Shown piece by piece: positions 1 through 10,046 of a stretch of 64,000 nt of DNA. Below the pieces are notes generated by a model. The model had not been told where the DNA came from, made no database searches, and saw only the letters and a program-made list of their open reading frames with translations. The position numbers were made by a program, and so were the translations under genes. Numbering within the stretch: position 1 is the stretch's first letter; every line of letters starts with the position of its first letter. The DNA comes from RBG-16-66-20 sp036560705 (GTDB lineage: Bacteria; Pseudomonadota; Gammaproteobacteria; Burkholderiales; SG8-39): positions 1-64,000 of the forward strand of contig DATBQR010000107.1 in the NCBI GenBank assembly GCA_036560705.1, given 5' to 3'.

Positions 1-654
1 TCCGCGTTCTGCGCGGGCGCCGATCTCAACTGGATGAAGCGCATGGCCGGCTACGGCTACGAGGACAACCTCAAGGACGCCAAGGCGCTGGCGGAGATGC
101 TGAAGACGCTCGACCGGATGTCCAAGCCCACCGTGGCGCGCGTGCACGGCCCGGCCTACGCGGGCGGCGTCGGCCTGGTCGCCGCCTGCGACATCGCCGT
201 CGGCTCGCACCAGGCGGAGTTCTGCCTCACCGAGGTGAAGCTCGGTCTTTCCCCCGCCACCATCAGCCCCTACGTCGTGCGCGCCATGGGAGCGCGCCTC
301 GCGCGGCGCTATTTCCTCACCGGCGAGGTGATCGATGCCGGCGAGGCCTACCGCCTGCGCCTGCTGTCGGATATTTCGCCGCCGGAGGAACTCGACGGAG
401 CGATCAACGCGCTGCTCGGGCATCTCGTCATCGGCGGACGCGAGGCGCACGCCAAAATCAAGGACCTGCTCCGCGCCGTGTCGGCCGGGCCGGCGGACGA
501 CGCCATGATCGCCGACACCGCCAAGCGGATTGCGGAGATCCGCGTCTCGCCCGAAGGCAAGGAAGGCATCGCCTCGTTCCTCGAGAAGAGAAAGCCGAAC
601 TGGGTGAAGGAATTCGAGGCGGTGCGCGTCAAGCCGCCGCGAAAGAAGAAATAG
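1..654 (+). CDS. liuC: Methylglutaconyl-CoA hydratase-like enoyl-CoA hydratase (5' end cut by window)
   Basis: The reading frame is already open at base 1, so the N-terminus lies outside the window and the first visible ATG is internal. The crotonase-fold oxyanion signature is visible at the left edge (AFCAGADLNWM), followed by GGVGLVAACDIAVG and the family helix around TEVKLGLSPATISPYV. Crotonase-family enzymes hydrate enoyl-CoA thioesters. The placement directly before a methylcrotonyl-CoA carboxylase subunit and an HMG-CoA lyase points to the 3-methylglutaconyl-CoA to HMG-CoA step of leucine/isovalerate degradation. It ends one base before the next gene's GTG, so it is in the same operon. 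Family and pathway are firm; exact substrate is inferred from context. Confidence 0.85.
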   Translation, partial: SAFCAGADLNWMKRMAGYGYEDNLKDAKALAEMLKTLDRMSKPTVARVHGPAYAGGVGLVAACDIAVGSHQAEFCLTEVKLGLSPATISPYVVRAMGARLARRYFLTGEVIDAGEAYRLRLLSDISPPEELDGAINALLGHLVIGGREAHAKIKDLLRAVSAGPADDAMIADTAKRIAEIRVSPEGKEGIASFLEKRKPNWVKEFEAVRVKPPRKKK

Positions 655-655
655 C

Positions 656-2646
<1,991 letters not shown>

Positions 2647-2650
<4 letters not shown>

Positions 2651-3564
2651 CGCCGCAAGGGAAACTGCCCGGGCGGGTACGCATCGTCGAAGTCGGCCCG
2701 CGCGACGGTCTGCAGAACGAAAAGGGCGAAGTACCGACCGCCATCAAGGTCGAGCTGATCGAGCGCCTGGCGGATGCGGGAATTTCCGCGGTGGAGGCGA
2801 CCGCTTTCGTATCGCCGAAATGGATTCCGCAGATGGCCGACCATACCGAAGTGCTGGAGCGCATCCGCCGTAAACCCGGCGTGTCCTACCCGGTGCTGAC
2901 GCCGAACCTGAAGGGCTTCGAGGCGGCGCGCGCCGCGGGGGCGACCGAGGTGGCGGTATTCGGCGCGGCGTCGGAAGCTTTTTCAAAAAAGAACATCAAC
3001 TGCTCGATCGCGGAATCCCTGGAGCGCTTCCGGCCCGTAGTGGAAGCCGCGAAGGAGAACAGCGTCAAGGTGCGCGGCTACATATCCTGCGTCGTCGCCT
3101 GCCCGTATAAAGGCGAAGTAAAACCGGCGAAGGTGGCCGAAGTCGCCGGCGCGCTCTACGACATGGGCTGCTACGAAATTTCGCTGGGCGACACCATCGG
3201 CGCCGGCACGCCGGGAAAAACCCGGGCGATGATCGAGGCCTGCATGAAACGCGTCCCGGTGGCAAAACTCGCCGGCCACTACCACGACACCTATGGCCAG
3301 GCGCTCGCCAACATCTACGCTTCGCTCGAGCTTGGCGTGGCCACCTTCGATTCGTCGGTGTCGGGGCTGGGCGGCTGCCCCTACGCGAAGGGCGCTTCCG
3401 GCAACGTGGCGACCGAAGACGTCCTGTACATGCTGGAGGGACTCGGCATCGAGACCGGCGTCGATCTGGAGAAGGTAGTGGACGCCGGGATCTGGATTTC
3501 CTCGATTCTGAAAAGAACCCCGGGATCCAAGGCGGGCCGCGCCATCGCGGCCAAAAGGACATGA
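2647..3564 (+). CDS. liuE: Hydroxymethylglutaryl-CoA lyase
   Basis: A 305-aa HMGL-like TIM-barrel lyase. I chose the GTG at 2647 because it overlaps the liuD stop (GTGA) and gives a normal-length protein; the frame is open further upstream but that would be a long non-homologous extension inside liuD. Visible motifs are VEVGPRDGLQNE near the N-terminus (substrate and metal binding), the metal ligands in GHYHDTYGQ, and the catalytic Cys loop SGLGGCPYAKGASGNVATED. It cleaves HMG-CoA into acetyl-CoA and acetoacetate, the last Liu step before ketone-body catabolism. A four-base ATGA overlap joins it to the next small gene. Confidence 0.92.
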
Positions 3565-3737
3565 CGGAGTCCCCCTGCGTCAAGATCTGCGTCATGGACG
3601 CGGACAGGCGCTACTGCCTTGGCTGTGCGCGCACCCTGGATGAGATCGCCGCATGGGGCGGCATGAGCGAAGCCGAGCAGGCCGAGGTACTCGCCCAGCT
3701 GCCTGCGCGCCAGGAAAGCAGCCCATGCCGGCCCTGA
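3561..3737 (+). CDS. Small DUF1289-family cysteine-rich protein
   Basis: A 58-aa ORF starting at the ATG that overlaps the liuE stop (ATGA). The translation begins MTESPCVKICVMD and contains YCLGCARTLDEIAAW, the C-x3-C ... C-x2-C pattern of the DUF1289 family of predicted Fe-S/zinc-binding small proteins. Its last 13 bases overlap the start of the following isomerase. Both overlaps imply coupled translation within the liu operon. Function is unknown; the cysteines could bind a metal or iron-sulfur cluster, but this is inference from spacing only. Confidence 0.85.
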   Translation: MTESPCVKICVMDADRRYCLGCARTLDEIAAWGGMSEAEQAEVLAQLPARQESSPCRP

Positions 3738-4354
3738 CCTGGTATTTCGATTTCGTTTCGCCCTTCGCCTACATCTGCCTGCGTCGCCTCAACGAACTCC
3801 CGCCGGGCCTGGCGATCGAGTACCGGCCGGTGCTGTTCGCGGGGCTGCTCAACCACTGGGGGCAGAAGGGGCCGGCCGAACTGCCCAGCAAGCGCCGCTA
3901 TACCTACCGTTGGAGCCACTGGTGGGCGGCCAGCCTCGGGCTGCCGTTCCGTTACCCGGCTGCGCACCCCTTCAACCCGCTGCACCACCTGCGCCTGGCC
4001 GTCGCTTGCGGTTCGAGGCCGGAAGCCGTGAAAACCATCTTCGATTCGATATGGACGACCGGCGCGGACGCTGCGGACCCGATCCGCTTCTCGGCTCTTT
4101 TAAAGGAATTGAATTTGAAGATGGAAGATCTCGAGAAACCGGAGATCAAGAACAGATTGAGAACGAATACGGAAGAGGCGGCGCAACGCGGGGTGTTCGG
4201 CGTACCGACCTTTGAAATCGACGGCGAGCTGTTCTGGGGCGCCGATTCGATCGGCTTCCTGAAGGATTTCCTCGAAAATCCCTCAGTCGTAAAAAACCGG
4301 GAAATGCAGCGGCTGGACAGCCTGCCTACCGGGGCCTCTAGACGTACTTCCTGA
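3725..4354 (+). CDS. 2-hydroxychromene-2-carboxylate isomerase-like (DsbA-fold) protein
   Basis: I chose the ATG at 3725 (MPALTWYFDFVSPFAY) over an earlier in-frame ATG because it matches the family N-terminus; this gives 209 aa. The thioredoxin-like kappa-GST/HCCA isomerase fold is recognised by YFDFVSPFAY (active Ser about residue 11, in the SPFAY motif), the helix WSHWWAASLGLPF, and the C-terminal RGVFGVPTFEIDGELFWGAD with the cis-Pro motif GVPTF. Family members isomerise 2-hydroxychromene-2-carboxylate in naphthalene-type pathways using glutathione, but many homologues near fatty or branched-chain acid genes have unknown substrates. It is last in the liu operon and its 3' end overlaps the convergent ligase gene by 17 bp. 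Confidence 0.85.
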   Translation: MPALTWYFDFVSPFAYICLRRLNELPPGLAIEYRPVLFAGLLNHWGQKGPAELPSKRRYTYRWSHWWAASLGLPFRYPAAHPFNPLHHLRLAVACGSRPEAVKTIFDSIWTTGADAADPIRFSALLKELNLKMEDLEKPEIKNRLRTNTEEAAQRGVFGVPTFEIDGELFWGADSIGFLKDFLENPSVVKNREMQRLDSLPTGASRRTS

Positions 4355-5618
4355 GGTCCTCGATCACCTTGCCGTCGTTCGGCAAGCTTCCCGGCGCCAC
4401 CAGTTCCGCCTCGCCGCGCAATTTGGTGAGGTCGCGAATCGAAACGACAATCGCCGCCGCCAGGCCGTCCGGGCGGCCTTTCACTTCGCACTTGAGGGTC
4501 ATGCGGTCATTGCCGGCTTCGCCCTCGACCACCAGCCGCGCCTTGAGGATTTCCGGATGCCGGCGCGCGATCTCGTTCACCTGCTTCGGCGTCACGAACA
4601 TGGCGCGTACCTTGGTGCTTTGGTCGGCGCGTCCCATCCATCCGCGGATGCGCGTATTGGTCCGCCCGCAGGGACTGGCGCCGGGCAGCACCGCCGACAG
4701 GTCGCCGGTAGCGAAGCGCACCAGGGGATAGTCGCGGTTGAAGGTGGTGATCACCACCTCGCCGACCTCGCCCGCCGCGACCGGATCGCCGGTGCCGGGG
4801 CGCACGATTTCGAGCAGCAGCCCCTCGTCGAGGATCATGCCCTCGTTGACGGAACCATCGGGCGCGAACGATTCGTAGGCGATCGAGCCCAGATCGGCAG
4901 AACCGTAGCTCTGCGCGACGCGGATGCCGCGCACCAACATCGACTGCCTGAGCGCGGGCGGCAGATATTCGGCGCCCACGTGCGCCTTCTTGAGCGGGGA
5001 AATATCGGCCTTGACCTCATCGGCTTTCTCGACGATCAGCTTCAGAAACGAAGGCGTGCCGATGTAGCCGCAGATCCCCAGGTCGCGGATCGCGGCGACC
5101 TGCTGCTCGGTCTGCCCGGTGCCGGCCGGCACCACCGTGCAGCCGATCGCGAGCGCGCCGGATTCCAGCATCGATCCGGCGGGCGTGAAGTGGTAGGAAA
5201 AGGTATTCGCGACCAGGTCGCCCGCGCGGAAACCTCCGGCGAACAGCGCGCGCGCCGTGCGCCACCAGTCCTTCGCCAGCCCCTCCGGTTCGTAAATCGG
5301 GCCCGGCGACATGAAGATTTTCGCCAGTTTCGCCACCGGCGTCGCGTTCAGCCCGCCGAGCGGGCGCTGCTGCGCCTGCAGTTCTCCGAGATCCGATTTG
5401 CGCGTCACCGGCAGCGCCGCGAGCGCTGCGCGGCTGCGGATTTTTTCCGGGATTATTTTTTCTAAAATCCTGGAAAATCCTGGCGCGCGCCGCTTCGCAT
5501 GGGCAACCAGCTTCGGCAGCGCGGCCATGAGCGCCGCCTCGCGCCGCTTCGGCGAACGGGTCTCCAGGCGGTCGAAATGAAAATCGGGGTCAGAGCCCGA
5601 TTTCGCTCTTCTAGCCAT
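4338..5618 (-). CDS. PaaK-like AMP-dependent acyl/aryl-CoA ligase
   Basis: A 426-aa adenylate-forming enzyme of the phenylacetate-CoA ligase type, the last gene of the LIV operon. Supporting features are FDRLETRSPKRREAAL near the start, AGTGQTEQQVAAI, SYGSADLGSIAYESF, TTFNRDYPLVRFATGDLS and the C-terminal RADQSTKVRAMFVTP, typical of PaaK relatives. It should activate an organic acid to its CoA thioester with ATP; the substrate is unknown. The ATG at 5618 is preferred to a TTG at 5624. Oddly, the start codon lies in the loop of a perfect 27-bp inverted repeat, and one arm is translated in frame as KSGSDPDFH (residues 6-14), so the N-terminus is repeat-derived. No clear ribosome-binding site is visible. 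Confidence 0.82.
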   Translation of the reverse strand: MARRAKSGSDPDFHFDRLETRSPKRREAALMAALPKLVAHAKRRAPGFSRILEKIIPEKIRSRAALAALPVTRKSDLGELQAQQRPLGGLNATPVAKLAKIFMSPGPIYEPEGLAKDWWRTARALFAGGFRAGDLVANTFSYHFTPAGSMLESGALAIGCTVVPAGTGQTEQQVAAIRDLGICGYIGTPSFLKLIVEKADEVKADISPLKKAHVGAEYLPPALRQSMLVRGIRVAQSYGSADLGSIAYESFAPDGSVNEGMILDEGLLLEIVRPGTGDPVAAGEVGEVVITTFNRDYPLVRFATGDLSAVLPGASPCGRTNTRIRGWMGRADQSTKVRAMFVTPKQVNEIARRHPEILKARLVVEGEAGNDRMTLKCEVKGRPDGLAAAIVVSIRDLTKLRGEAELVAPGSLPNDGKVIEDLRKYV

Positions 5619-5649
5619 GCGCAAATCGGGCTCTGACCCCGATTTTCAT
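5577..5649. repeat. REP-like perfect inverted repeat (27-bp arms, 19-nt loop)
   Basis: The arms at 5577-5603 and 5623-5649 are exact reverse complements, with core motif TCGGGGTCAGAGCCCGA and a 19-nt loop at 5604-5622. The stop codon of livF (5646-5648) lies in one arm, and the start codon of the PaaK-like ligase (5616-5618) lies in the loop. The core resembles GGGGTCAGAG-type palindromes scattered in beta- and gammaproteobacterial genomes, some linked to REP-associated transposases; that is from memory of the family. No transposase is present here and I saw no second copy in the window. In mRNA it would form a very stable hairpin between the two genes. Confidence 0.9.
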
Positions 5650-6452
5650 AGCCAGCGCTTGCGGCGGCGGTAGGACTTCACGTCGCGGAAGCTTTTGCGT
5701 TCGCCCGAGGAAAAGCCGAGGTAGAACTCCTTTACGTCCTCGTTCTGCGCGAGTTCCTGCCCTTCGCCGTCCATGACCACGCGGCCGTTCTCCAGGATGT
5801 AGCCGTAGTCGGCATAGCGCAGCGCGATGCTGGTGTTCTGCTCGGCGAGCAGGAAGCTCACTTTTTCCCTGGCGTTCAGCTCCTTGACGATGCCGAAGAT
5901 CTCCTCGACCAGCTGCGGCGCGAGGCCCATCGACGGCTCATCCAGCAGGATCATTTTCGGGCGCGCCATCAGCGCGCGGCCGATCGCCGTCATCTGCTGC
6001 TCGCCGCCGGAGGTATAGCCCGACTGCGACGATCGCCGCTGCTTCAGGCGCGGAAAATACCCGTATACGCGTTCCAGGCCCTCGCGCGTCTCCGCGCCGC
6101 TGCGGGTGTAGGCGCCGGTGAGCAGGTTTTCCTCGACCGTGAGGTGGGCGAAGCAGTGCCGCCCCTCCATCACTTGCACGACCCCGCGTTTCACCAGGTC
6201 CGACGGCGTCAGGCCTTCGATGCGCTCGCCGAGGTATTCGATGTAGCCCTTGGTCACCTCGCCGCGCTCGCCCCTGAGCAGGTTGGAAACCGCGCGCAGG
6301 GTGGTGGTCTTGCCGGCGCCGTTGGCGCCCAGCAGCGCGACGATGCCGCCCTCGCGGACCGTCAGCGACACGCCCTTCAGCACGAGGATCACGTGGTTGT
6401 AGATCACCTCGATGCCGTTCACCGAAAGCATTGCCGGAGCGGAAGACATCAT
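5646..6452 (-). CDS. livF: LIV-type ABC transporter ATP-binding protein (LivF)
   Basis: A 268-aa ABC ATPase of the LivF class. Walker A is GANGAGKT (about residues 42-49), the signature is TSGGEQQ (about 147-153) and Walker B is MILLDEPS (about 167-174), followed by the LivF-typical GLAPQLVEEIF. The C-terminal extension ending YRRRKRWL is longer than in minimal LivF proteins. It powers uptake with LivG, LivH, LivM and the binding protein encoded upstream. Two adjacent ATGs (6452, 6449) could start it. The stop codon is inside the palindrome at 5577-5649. Confidence 0.92.
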   Translation of the reverse strand: MMSSAPAMLSVNGIEVIYNHVILVLKGVSLTVREGGIVALLGANGAGKTTTLRAVSNLLRGERGEVTKGYIEYLGERIEGLTPSDLVKRGVVQVMEGRHCFAHLTVEENLLTGAYTRSGAETREGLERVYGYFPRLKQRRSSQSGYTSGGEQQMTAIGRALMARPKMILLDEPSMGLAPQLVEEIFGIVKELNAREKVSFLLAEQNTSIALRYADYGYILENGRVVMDGEGQELAQNEDVKEFYLGFSSGERKSFRDVKSYRRRKRWL

Positions 6453-6464
6453 TGCACGGTCGTC

Positions 6465-6496
6465 AAAAAAACGGCGCCGGGGGAAACCCGGCGCCG
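6465..6496 (-). terminator. Rho-independent terminator after the LIV binding-protein gene
   Basis: On the minus strand a perfect 10-bp GC stem (CGGCGCCGGG / CCCGGCGCCG, loop of five) is followed by seven T residues. It lies between the binding-protein stop at 6513 and livF at 6452. It probably causes partial termination, so that the abundant periplasmic protein is made in excess over livF and the ligase downstream. Confidence 0.85.
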
Positions 6497-6512
6497 TGGT
6501 GCTCTTTGAAAA

Positions 6513-7835
6513 TCAGCCCGCTTCTTTGGCGCAGTCGCGCTTGATGATCTTCTTCTCCGCCGCGTACTTCGCGGCCGAGGCGCGGATCATCGGCTTGATG
6601 ATCTGCTGGTCGGCGGCATAGTGGTCCGACCCCACCATCCACTTGCTGCCGTTCCATGTCTCGATGGTGGCGGTGGCTTCCCCTGAGTGGTTCACGCAGC
6701 TCGTGCTGACCGGCAGCATGAAGCCCTCGAGTCCCATCTTCTTGATTTCCGCCTTGTCGATCGCCAGGTTCTCCAGGCCCCAGCGCACCTGCTCGCCGGT
6801 CAGCGGCTTCTTGCCGTACTTGATGTGGGCGCGCCGCACTGCCTCCACCCCCATCATCGCCGACACCAGGCCGCGGTTATAGAGCACTTCGCCGATCTCC
6901 GCCTTCTTGCCGGTGCCCTGGCCCTTGTCGTACACGTACTTGATGATGTCCTTGTGGATCTGCCCCTGCCCGGCGGGCGCGAGGAAGACGAGCGCGTTGT
7001 AGCCCTTGGCGGCCTCGCCCACCGGCGCGACGTCGGGCTCGGCGCCCGACCACCACACGCCGTACATTTTTTCGCGCGGATAGCCGGTGGCCACGGCTTC
7101 CTTGAGGGCGGTGGAGTTCATCACTCCCCAGCCCCACAGGAAAACGTAGTCCGGGCGCTGCTGGCGGATCTGCAGCCAGGTCGCCTTCTGCTCGACGCCC
7201 GGGCTGGTCACCGGCAGCAGCAGCAGTTCGAAGCCGTGCATCTTGGCGCGCAGCTCCAGCAGCGCGATCGGCTCCTTGCCGTACGGCGAGTCGTGGTAAA
7301 CGAGGGCGATCTTCTTGCCCTTCAGCTTGTCCAGGCCGCCTTCCTTCTTGCCGACGTGCTGCACCAGCATGTCGGCGGCGTCCCAGTAGGTGCCGCCGAG
7401 CGGGAAGTTCCAGCCGAACACGGTGCCATCCACCGAATCCGCGCGCCCATAGCCCGCGGTGATGATCGGGATGTGGTCGCTGAATGACTTGTCGGTCAGG
7501 GCGAAAGTGATGCCCGTGGAGAGCGGCTGGAAAACGGTCGCGCCCGTAGGCCCCTTGCCTTTGAGGCGCTCGTAGCATTCCACGCCCTTGTCGGTGGCAT
7601 AGCCGGTCTCACATTCTTCGTACGTGATCTTGACGCCGTCGATGCCGCCGTCGCGCGCGTTGACCAGCTTCAGGTAGTCCACATAGCCGTTGGCGAACGG
7701 AATGCCGTTCGGAGCATAGGCGCCGGTGCGGTACGACAGGACCGGAAAGAACTGCTCCTTGGCCTGCTGCGCCAGCACCACCGTGCTGCCGATCGCCGCG
7801 GCCGCGGCCGTCAGCAATACAATTTTTGCTTTCAT
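6513..7835 (-). CDS. livK: Periplasmic LIV-type substrate-binding protein
   Basis: A 440-aa type I periplasmic binding protein with an N-terminal signal peptide (MKAKIVLLTAAAAAIGSTVV then cleavage near LAQQ). Family features include FPVLSYRTGAYAPNG, ANGYVDYLKLVNARDGGIDG and KKIALVYHDSPYGKEP. The length exceeds E. coli LivJ/K, as is usual for the larger binding proteins near acyl-CoA ligases. It captures the ligand for the LivHM/LivGF importer; the clustered CoA ligases suggest an organic or aromatic acid rather than leucine. A strong Shine-Dalgarno (GGAGGG) lies seven bases before the ATG. It is followed by a terminator hairpin. Confidence 0.9.
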   Translation of the reverse strand: MKAKIVLLTAAAAAIGSTVVLAQQAKEQFFPVLSYRTGAYAPNGIPFANGYVDYLKLVNARDGGIDGVKITYEECETGYATDKGVECYERLKGKGPTGATVFQPLSTGITFALTDKSFSDHIPIITAGYGRADSVDGTVFGWNFPLGGTYWDAADMLVQHVGKKEGGLDKLKGKKIALVYHDSPYGKEPIALLELRAKMHGFELLLLPVTSPGVEQKATWLQIRQQRPDYVFLWGWGVMNSTALKEAVATGYPREKMYGVWWSGAEPDVAPVGEAAKGYNALVFLAPAGQGQIHKDIIKYVYDKGQGTGKKAEIGEVLYNRGLVSAMMGVEAVRRAHIKYGKKPLTGEQVRWGLENLAIDKAEIKKMGLEGFMLPVSTSCVNHSGEATATIETWNGSKWMVGSDHYAADQQIIKPMIRASAAKYAAEKKIIKRDCAKEAG

Positions 7836-7896
7836 TTCAACCCTCCTCCAGTTAACTCCCGACAGGATGATAACCCCGCAGTCGCCTTCGTGACCA

Positions 7897-8961
7897 TCAA
7901 TGCGGGAATGGCCATAACCTCAATTTTTCCTTGCCGATGGCCCACAGCCGGGCCAGTCCCTGGGGCTCGACGATAAGGAAGAACACGATCAGGGCGCCGA
8001 ATATCATCGACTGCAGGTGCGAGTTGATGGCGGTCGGGATCGGCACGCCCAGCATGGCCGGCACCTGGTCCAGGAAGATCGGCAGCACGACGATGAACGC
8101 GGCACCGAAATAGCTTCCAAGCAGGGACCCCATGCCGCCGATGATGATCATGAACAGCAGGTTCAGCGAGAGAGTCAGGTTGAAGGCGAGCGGCTCCCAG
8201 GCGCCGAGGTAGACGAATCCCCACAGCGCGCCCGCGACGCCCACGTAGAAAGAACTGACCGCGAAGGCAGTGAGCTTGGCGTATACCGGGCGGATGCCGA
8301 TGACTTCCGCGGCGACATCCATGTCGCGCATCGCCATCCACGCCCGGCCGATATGGCTGCGCACCAGGTTCTTCGCCACGACGGTGAATACCACCAGCAC
8401 GCCGAGGAGGAAGACATACTTCCTGACCGGCGTATCGATCTTCCAGCCCAGCATTTCGATGGTCGCGGTGGACACCGACCCGGAAGGCGAATAGTCGGTA
8501 AACCATTTCACGCGCGCGAACAGCCAATCCATGAAGAACTGCGCGGCGAGCGTCGCTACCGCGAGGTACAGCCCCTTGATGCGCAGGCTGGGAATGCCAA
8601 ACAGCATGCCGGCCGCCGCCGCGATAAATCCCGCAAGCACCAGCACCACCAGGAAGTTGAGCTGCGGCAGGCGCAGCACCAGGTTGTACGCGGCGTAGGC
8701 GCCGACCGCCATGAAGGCGGCGTGGCCGATCGATATCTGGCCGCAATAGCCTACCAGCAGGTTCAGGCCGATGGCGGCGAGCGTGAGGATGAGGAACGGG
8801 ATCAGGATCGAGAGGAACAGGTAGTCGCTGGCGAGGAACGGCACCGCAGCGAACGCGAACAACAGCAGCCCGAGCATGAAGACGCGGTCCTGCAGGATCG
8901 GCAACATCTGCTGGTCCGCTGCGTAGCTGCTCTTGAACTGGCCGTTTTCGCGGTAGAACAT
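7897..8961 (-). CDS. livM: LIV-type ABC transporter permease (LivM)
   Basis: A 354-aa inner-membrane permease with many hydrophobic helices (for example VFMLGLLLFAFAAVPFLA and LTLAAIGLNLLVGYCGQIS). The LivM signature segment GYCGQISIGHAAFMAVGAY is clear, and the C-terminus carries the conserved SLLGSYFGAAFIVVLPIF region. It forms the transmembrane pathway with LivH. It lies 15 bp after livH and 61 bp before the binding-protein gene. Substrate is unknown and inferred from neighbours. Confidence 0.9.
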   Translation of the reverse strand: MFYRENGQFKSSYAADQQMLPILQDRVFMLGLLLFAFAAVPFLASDYLFLSILIPFLILTLAAIGLNLLVGYCGQISIGHAAFMAVGAYAAYNLVLRLPQLNFLVVLVLAGFIAAAAGMLFGIPSLRIKGLYLAVATLAAQFFMDWLFARVKWFTDYSPSGSVSTATIEMLGWKIDTPVRKYVFLLGVLVVFTVVAKNLVRSHIGRAWMAMRDMDVAAEVIGIRPVYAKLTAFAVSSFYVGVAGALWGFVYLGAWEPLAFNLTLSLNLLFMIIIGGMGSLLGSYFGAAFIVVLPIFLDQVPAMLGVPIPTAINSHLQSMIFGALIVFFLIVEPQGLARLWAIGKEKLRLWPFPH

Positions 8962-8976
8962 GGCTGTGGGTCCGGA

Positions 8977-9978
8977 TCAGACGCGGTCGATGTACTTCTC
9001 GCCGAACAGGCCTTCCGGCCGCACCAGCAGGAACAGCAGCGCCAGCACGTAGGCGAACCAGTTCTCGATGCCGCCGCCCGCGAGGTCGAAGGCCTTGACC
9101 AGCACCGGCCCGAGAAAGACTTCGGCCATCTTCTCGCCGACGCCGATGATGAGCCCGCCGACGATGGCGCCGGCAATCGAAGTGAAGCCGCCGAGGATCA
9201 CCACCGGCAGCGCCTTGAGCGCGACCTGCGACAGGGAAAACTGCACGCCCAGCTGCGAACCCCAGATCACGCCGGCGACCAGCGCCACGAATCCGGCGAC
9301 CGACCAGACGATCACCCAGATGCGGTTGAGCGGGATGCCGATCGACTGCGCCGCCTGGTGGTCGTCGGCCACCGCGCGCAGCGCGCGGCCGGTGGCGGTC
9401 TTCTGGAAAAACAGCACCAGGCCCGCGACCAGCACCGCCGCCACGATCGCCGAAACGAAATCCTCCTTGTTGACCAGGATGCCGCCCTGGAAAACCTTGT
9501 CGAGCACCATGACCGGTTCCTTGGCGATGCCGAGGTCGATCTTGTAGATGTCGCTGCCCCAGACGATCTGGCCGAAGCCGTCGAGGAAGTAGGTGACGCC
9601 AAGCGTCGCCATGAGCAGCGCCACGCCCTCCTGGTTGACGAGCGGGCGCAGCACCAGCCGCTCGATCAGCCAGGCCAGCGCCACCATGATCGCCATCGCC
9701 AGCAGGATCGCCGCCCACAGCGGCATCCGTTCCGCCAGGCGCGCCACCGCGAGCGCCGCGAACAGCACCATCGTTCCCTGCGCGAAATTGAATACGCCGG
9801 AGGCCTTGAAGATGAGCGCGAAACCCAGGGCAACGAGAGAATAGAGCACCCCGGTCATCAGCCCGCCGAGCAGCACCTCGACATAGAAGCCCGGCGCCGA
9901 GGCGCCCGTTGCCAGCGGCAACGCCAGCCCGACCAGCAGCGCGGCGCCCAGGGTGAGGACCGGCCAGTTTTTTTTCAT
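8977..9978 (-). CDS. livH: LIV-type ABC transporter permease (LivH)
   Basis: A 333-aa permease of the LivH class with an N-terminal hydrophobic segment (MKKNWPVLTLGAALLVGLAL) and the family motifs GLMTGVLYSLVALGFALIF, ASGVFNFAQGTMVLFAA and GGFTSIAGAIVGGLIIGVGE. It pairs with LivM. The start at 9978 has GAGG just upstream, lying directly beside the first of three palindromic repeats, so hairpin formation could influence its translation. It is preceded in the operon by livG. Confidence 0.9.
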   Translation of the reverse strand: MKKNWPVLTLGAALLVGLALPLATGASAPGFYVEVLLGGLMTGVLYSLVALGFALIFKASGVFNFAQGTMVLFAALAVARLAERMPLWAAILLAMAIMVALAWLIERLVLRPLVNQEGVALLMATLGVTYFLDGFGQIVWGSDIYKIDLGIAKEPVMVLDKVFQGGILVNKEDFVSAIVAAVLVAGLVLFFQKTATGRALRAVADDHQAAQSIGIPLNRIWVIVWSVAGFVALVAGVIWGSQLGVQFSLSQVALKALPVVILGGFTSIAGAIVGGLIIGVGEKMAEVFLGPVLVKAFDLAGGGIENWFAYVLALLFLLVRPEGLFGEKYIDRV

Positions 9979-9983
9979 TGCCT

Positions 9984-10046
9984 CAACGCACGAGTGCGTT
10001 CCATCAACGCACTAGTGCGTTCCATCAACGCACGAGTGCGTTCCAC
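9984..10046. repeat. Three tandem 21-bp palindromic repeats between livG and livH
   Basis: Three consecutive 21-bp units (9984-10004, 10005-10025, 10026-10046) share the pattern CAACGCAC[G/T]AGTGCGTTCCA plus T or C. Each contains a palindrome with 7-bp arms (AACGCAC/GTGCGTT); the middle unit is a perfect 16-bp palindrome. The last unit touches the livG stop codon and the first lies next to the livH Shine-Dalgarno. The array would give up to three small hairpins in the mRNA. There are no spacers, so it is not a CRISPR array. Confidence 0.92.

Noticed and set aside
9984..10046. Possible short CRISPR array
   Set aside because: The 21-bp units are directly adjacent with no spacers, are palindromic throughout, and there are no cas genes nearby.
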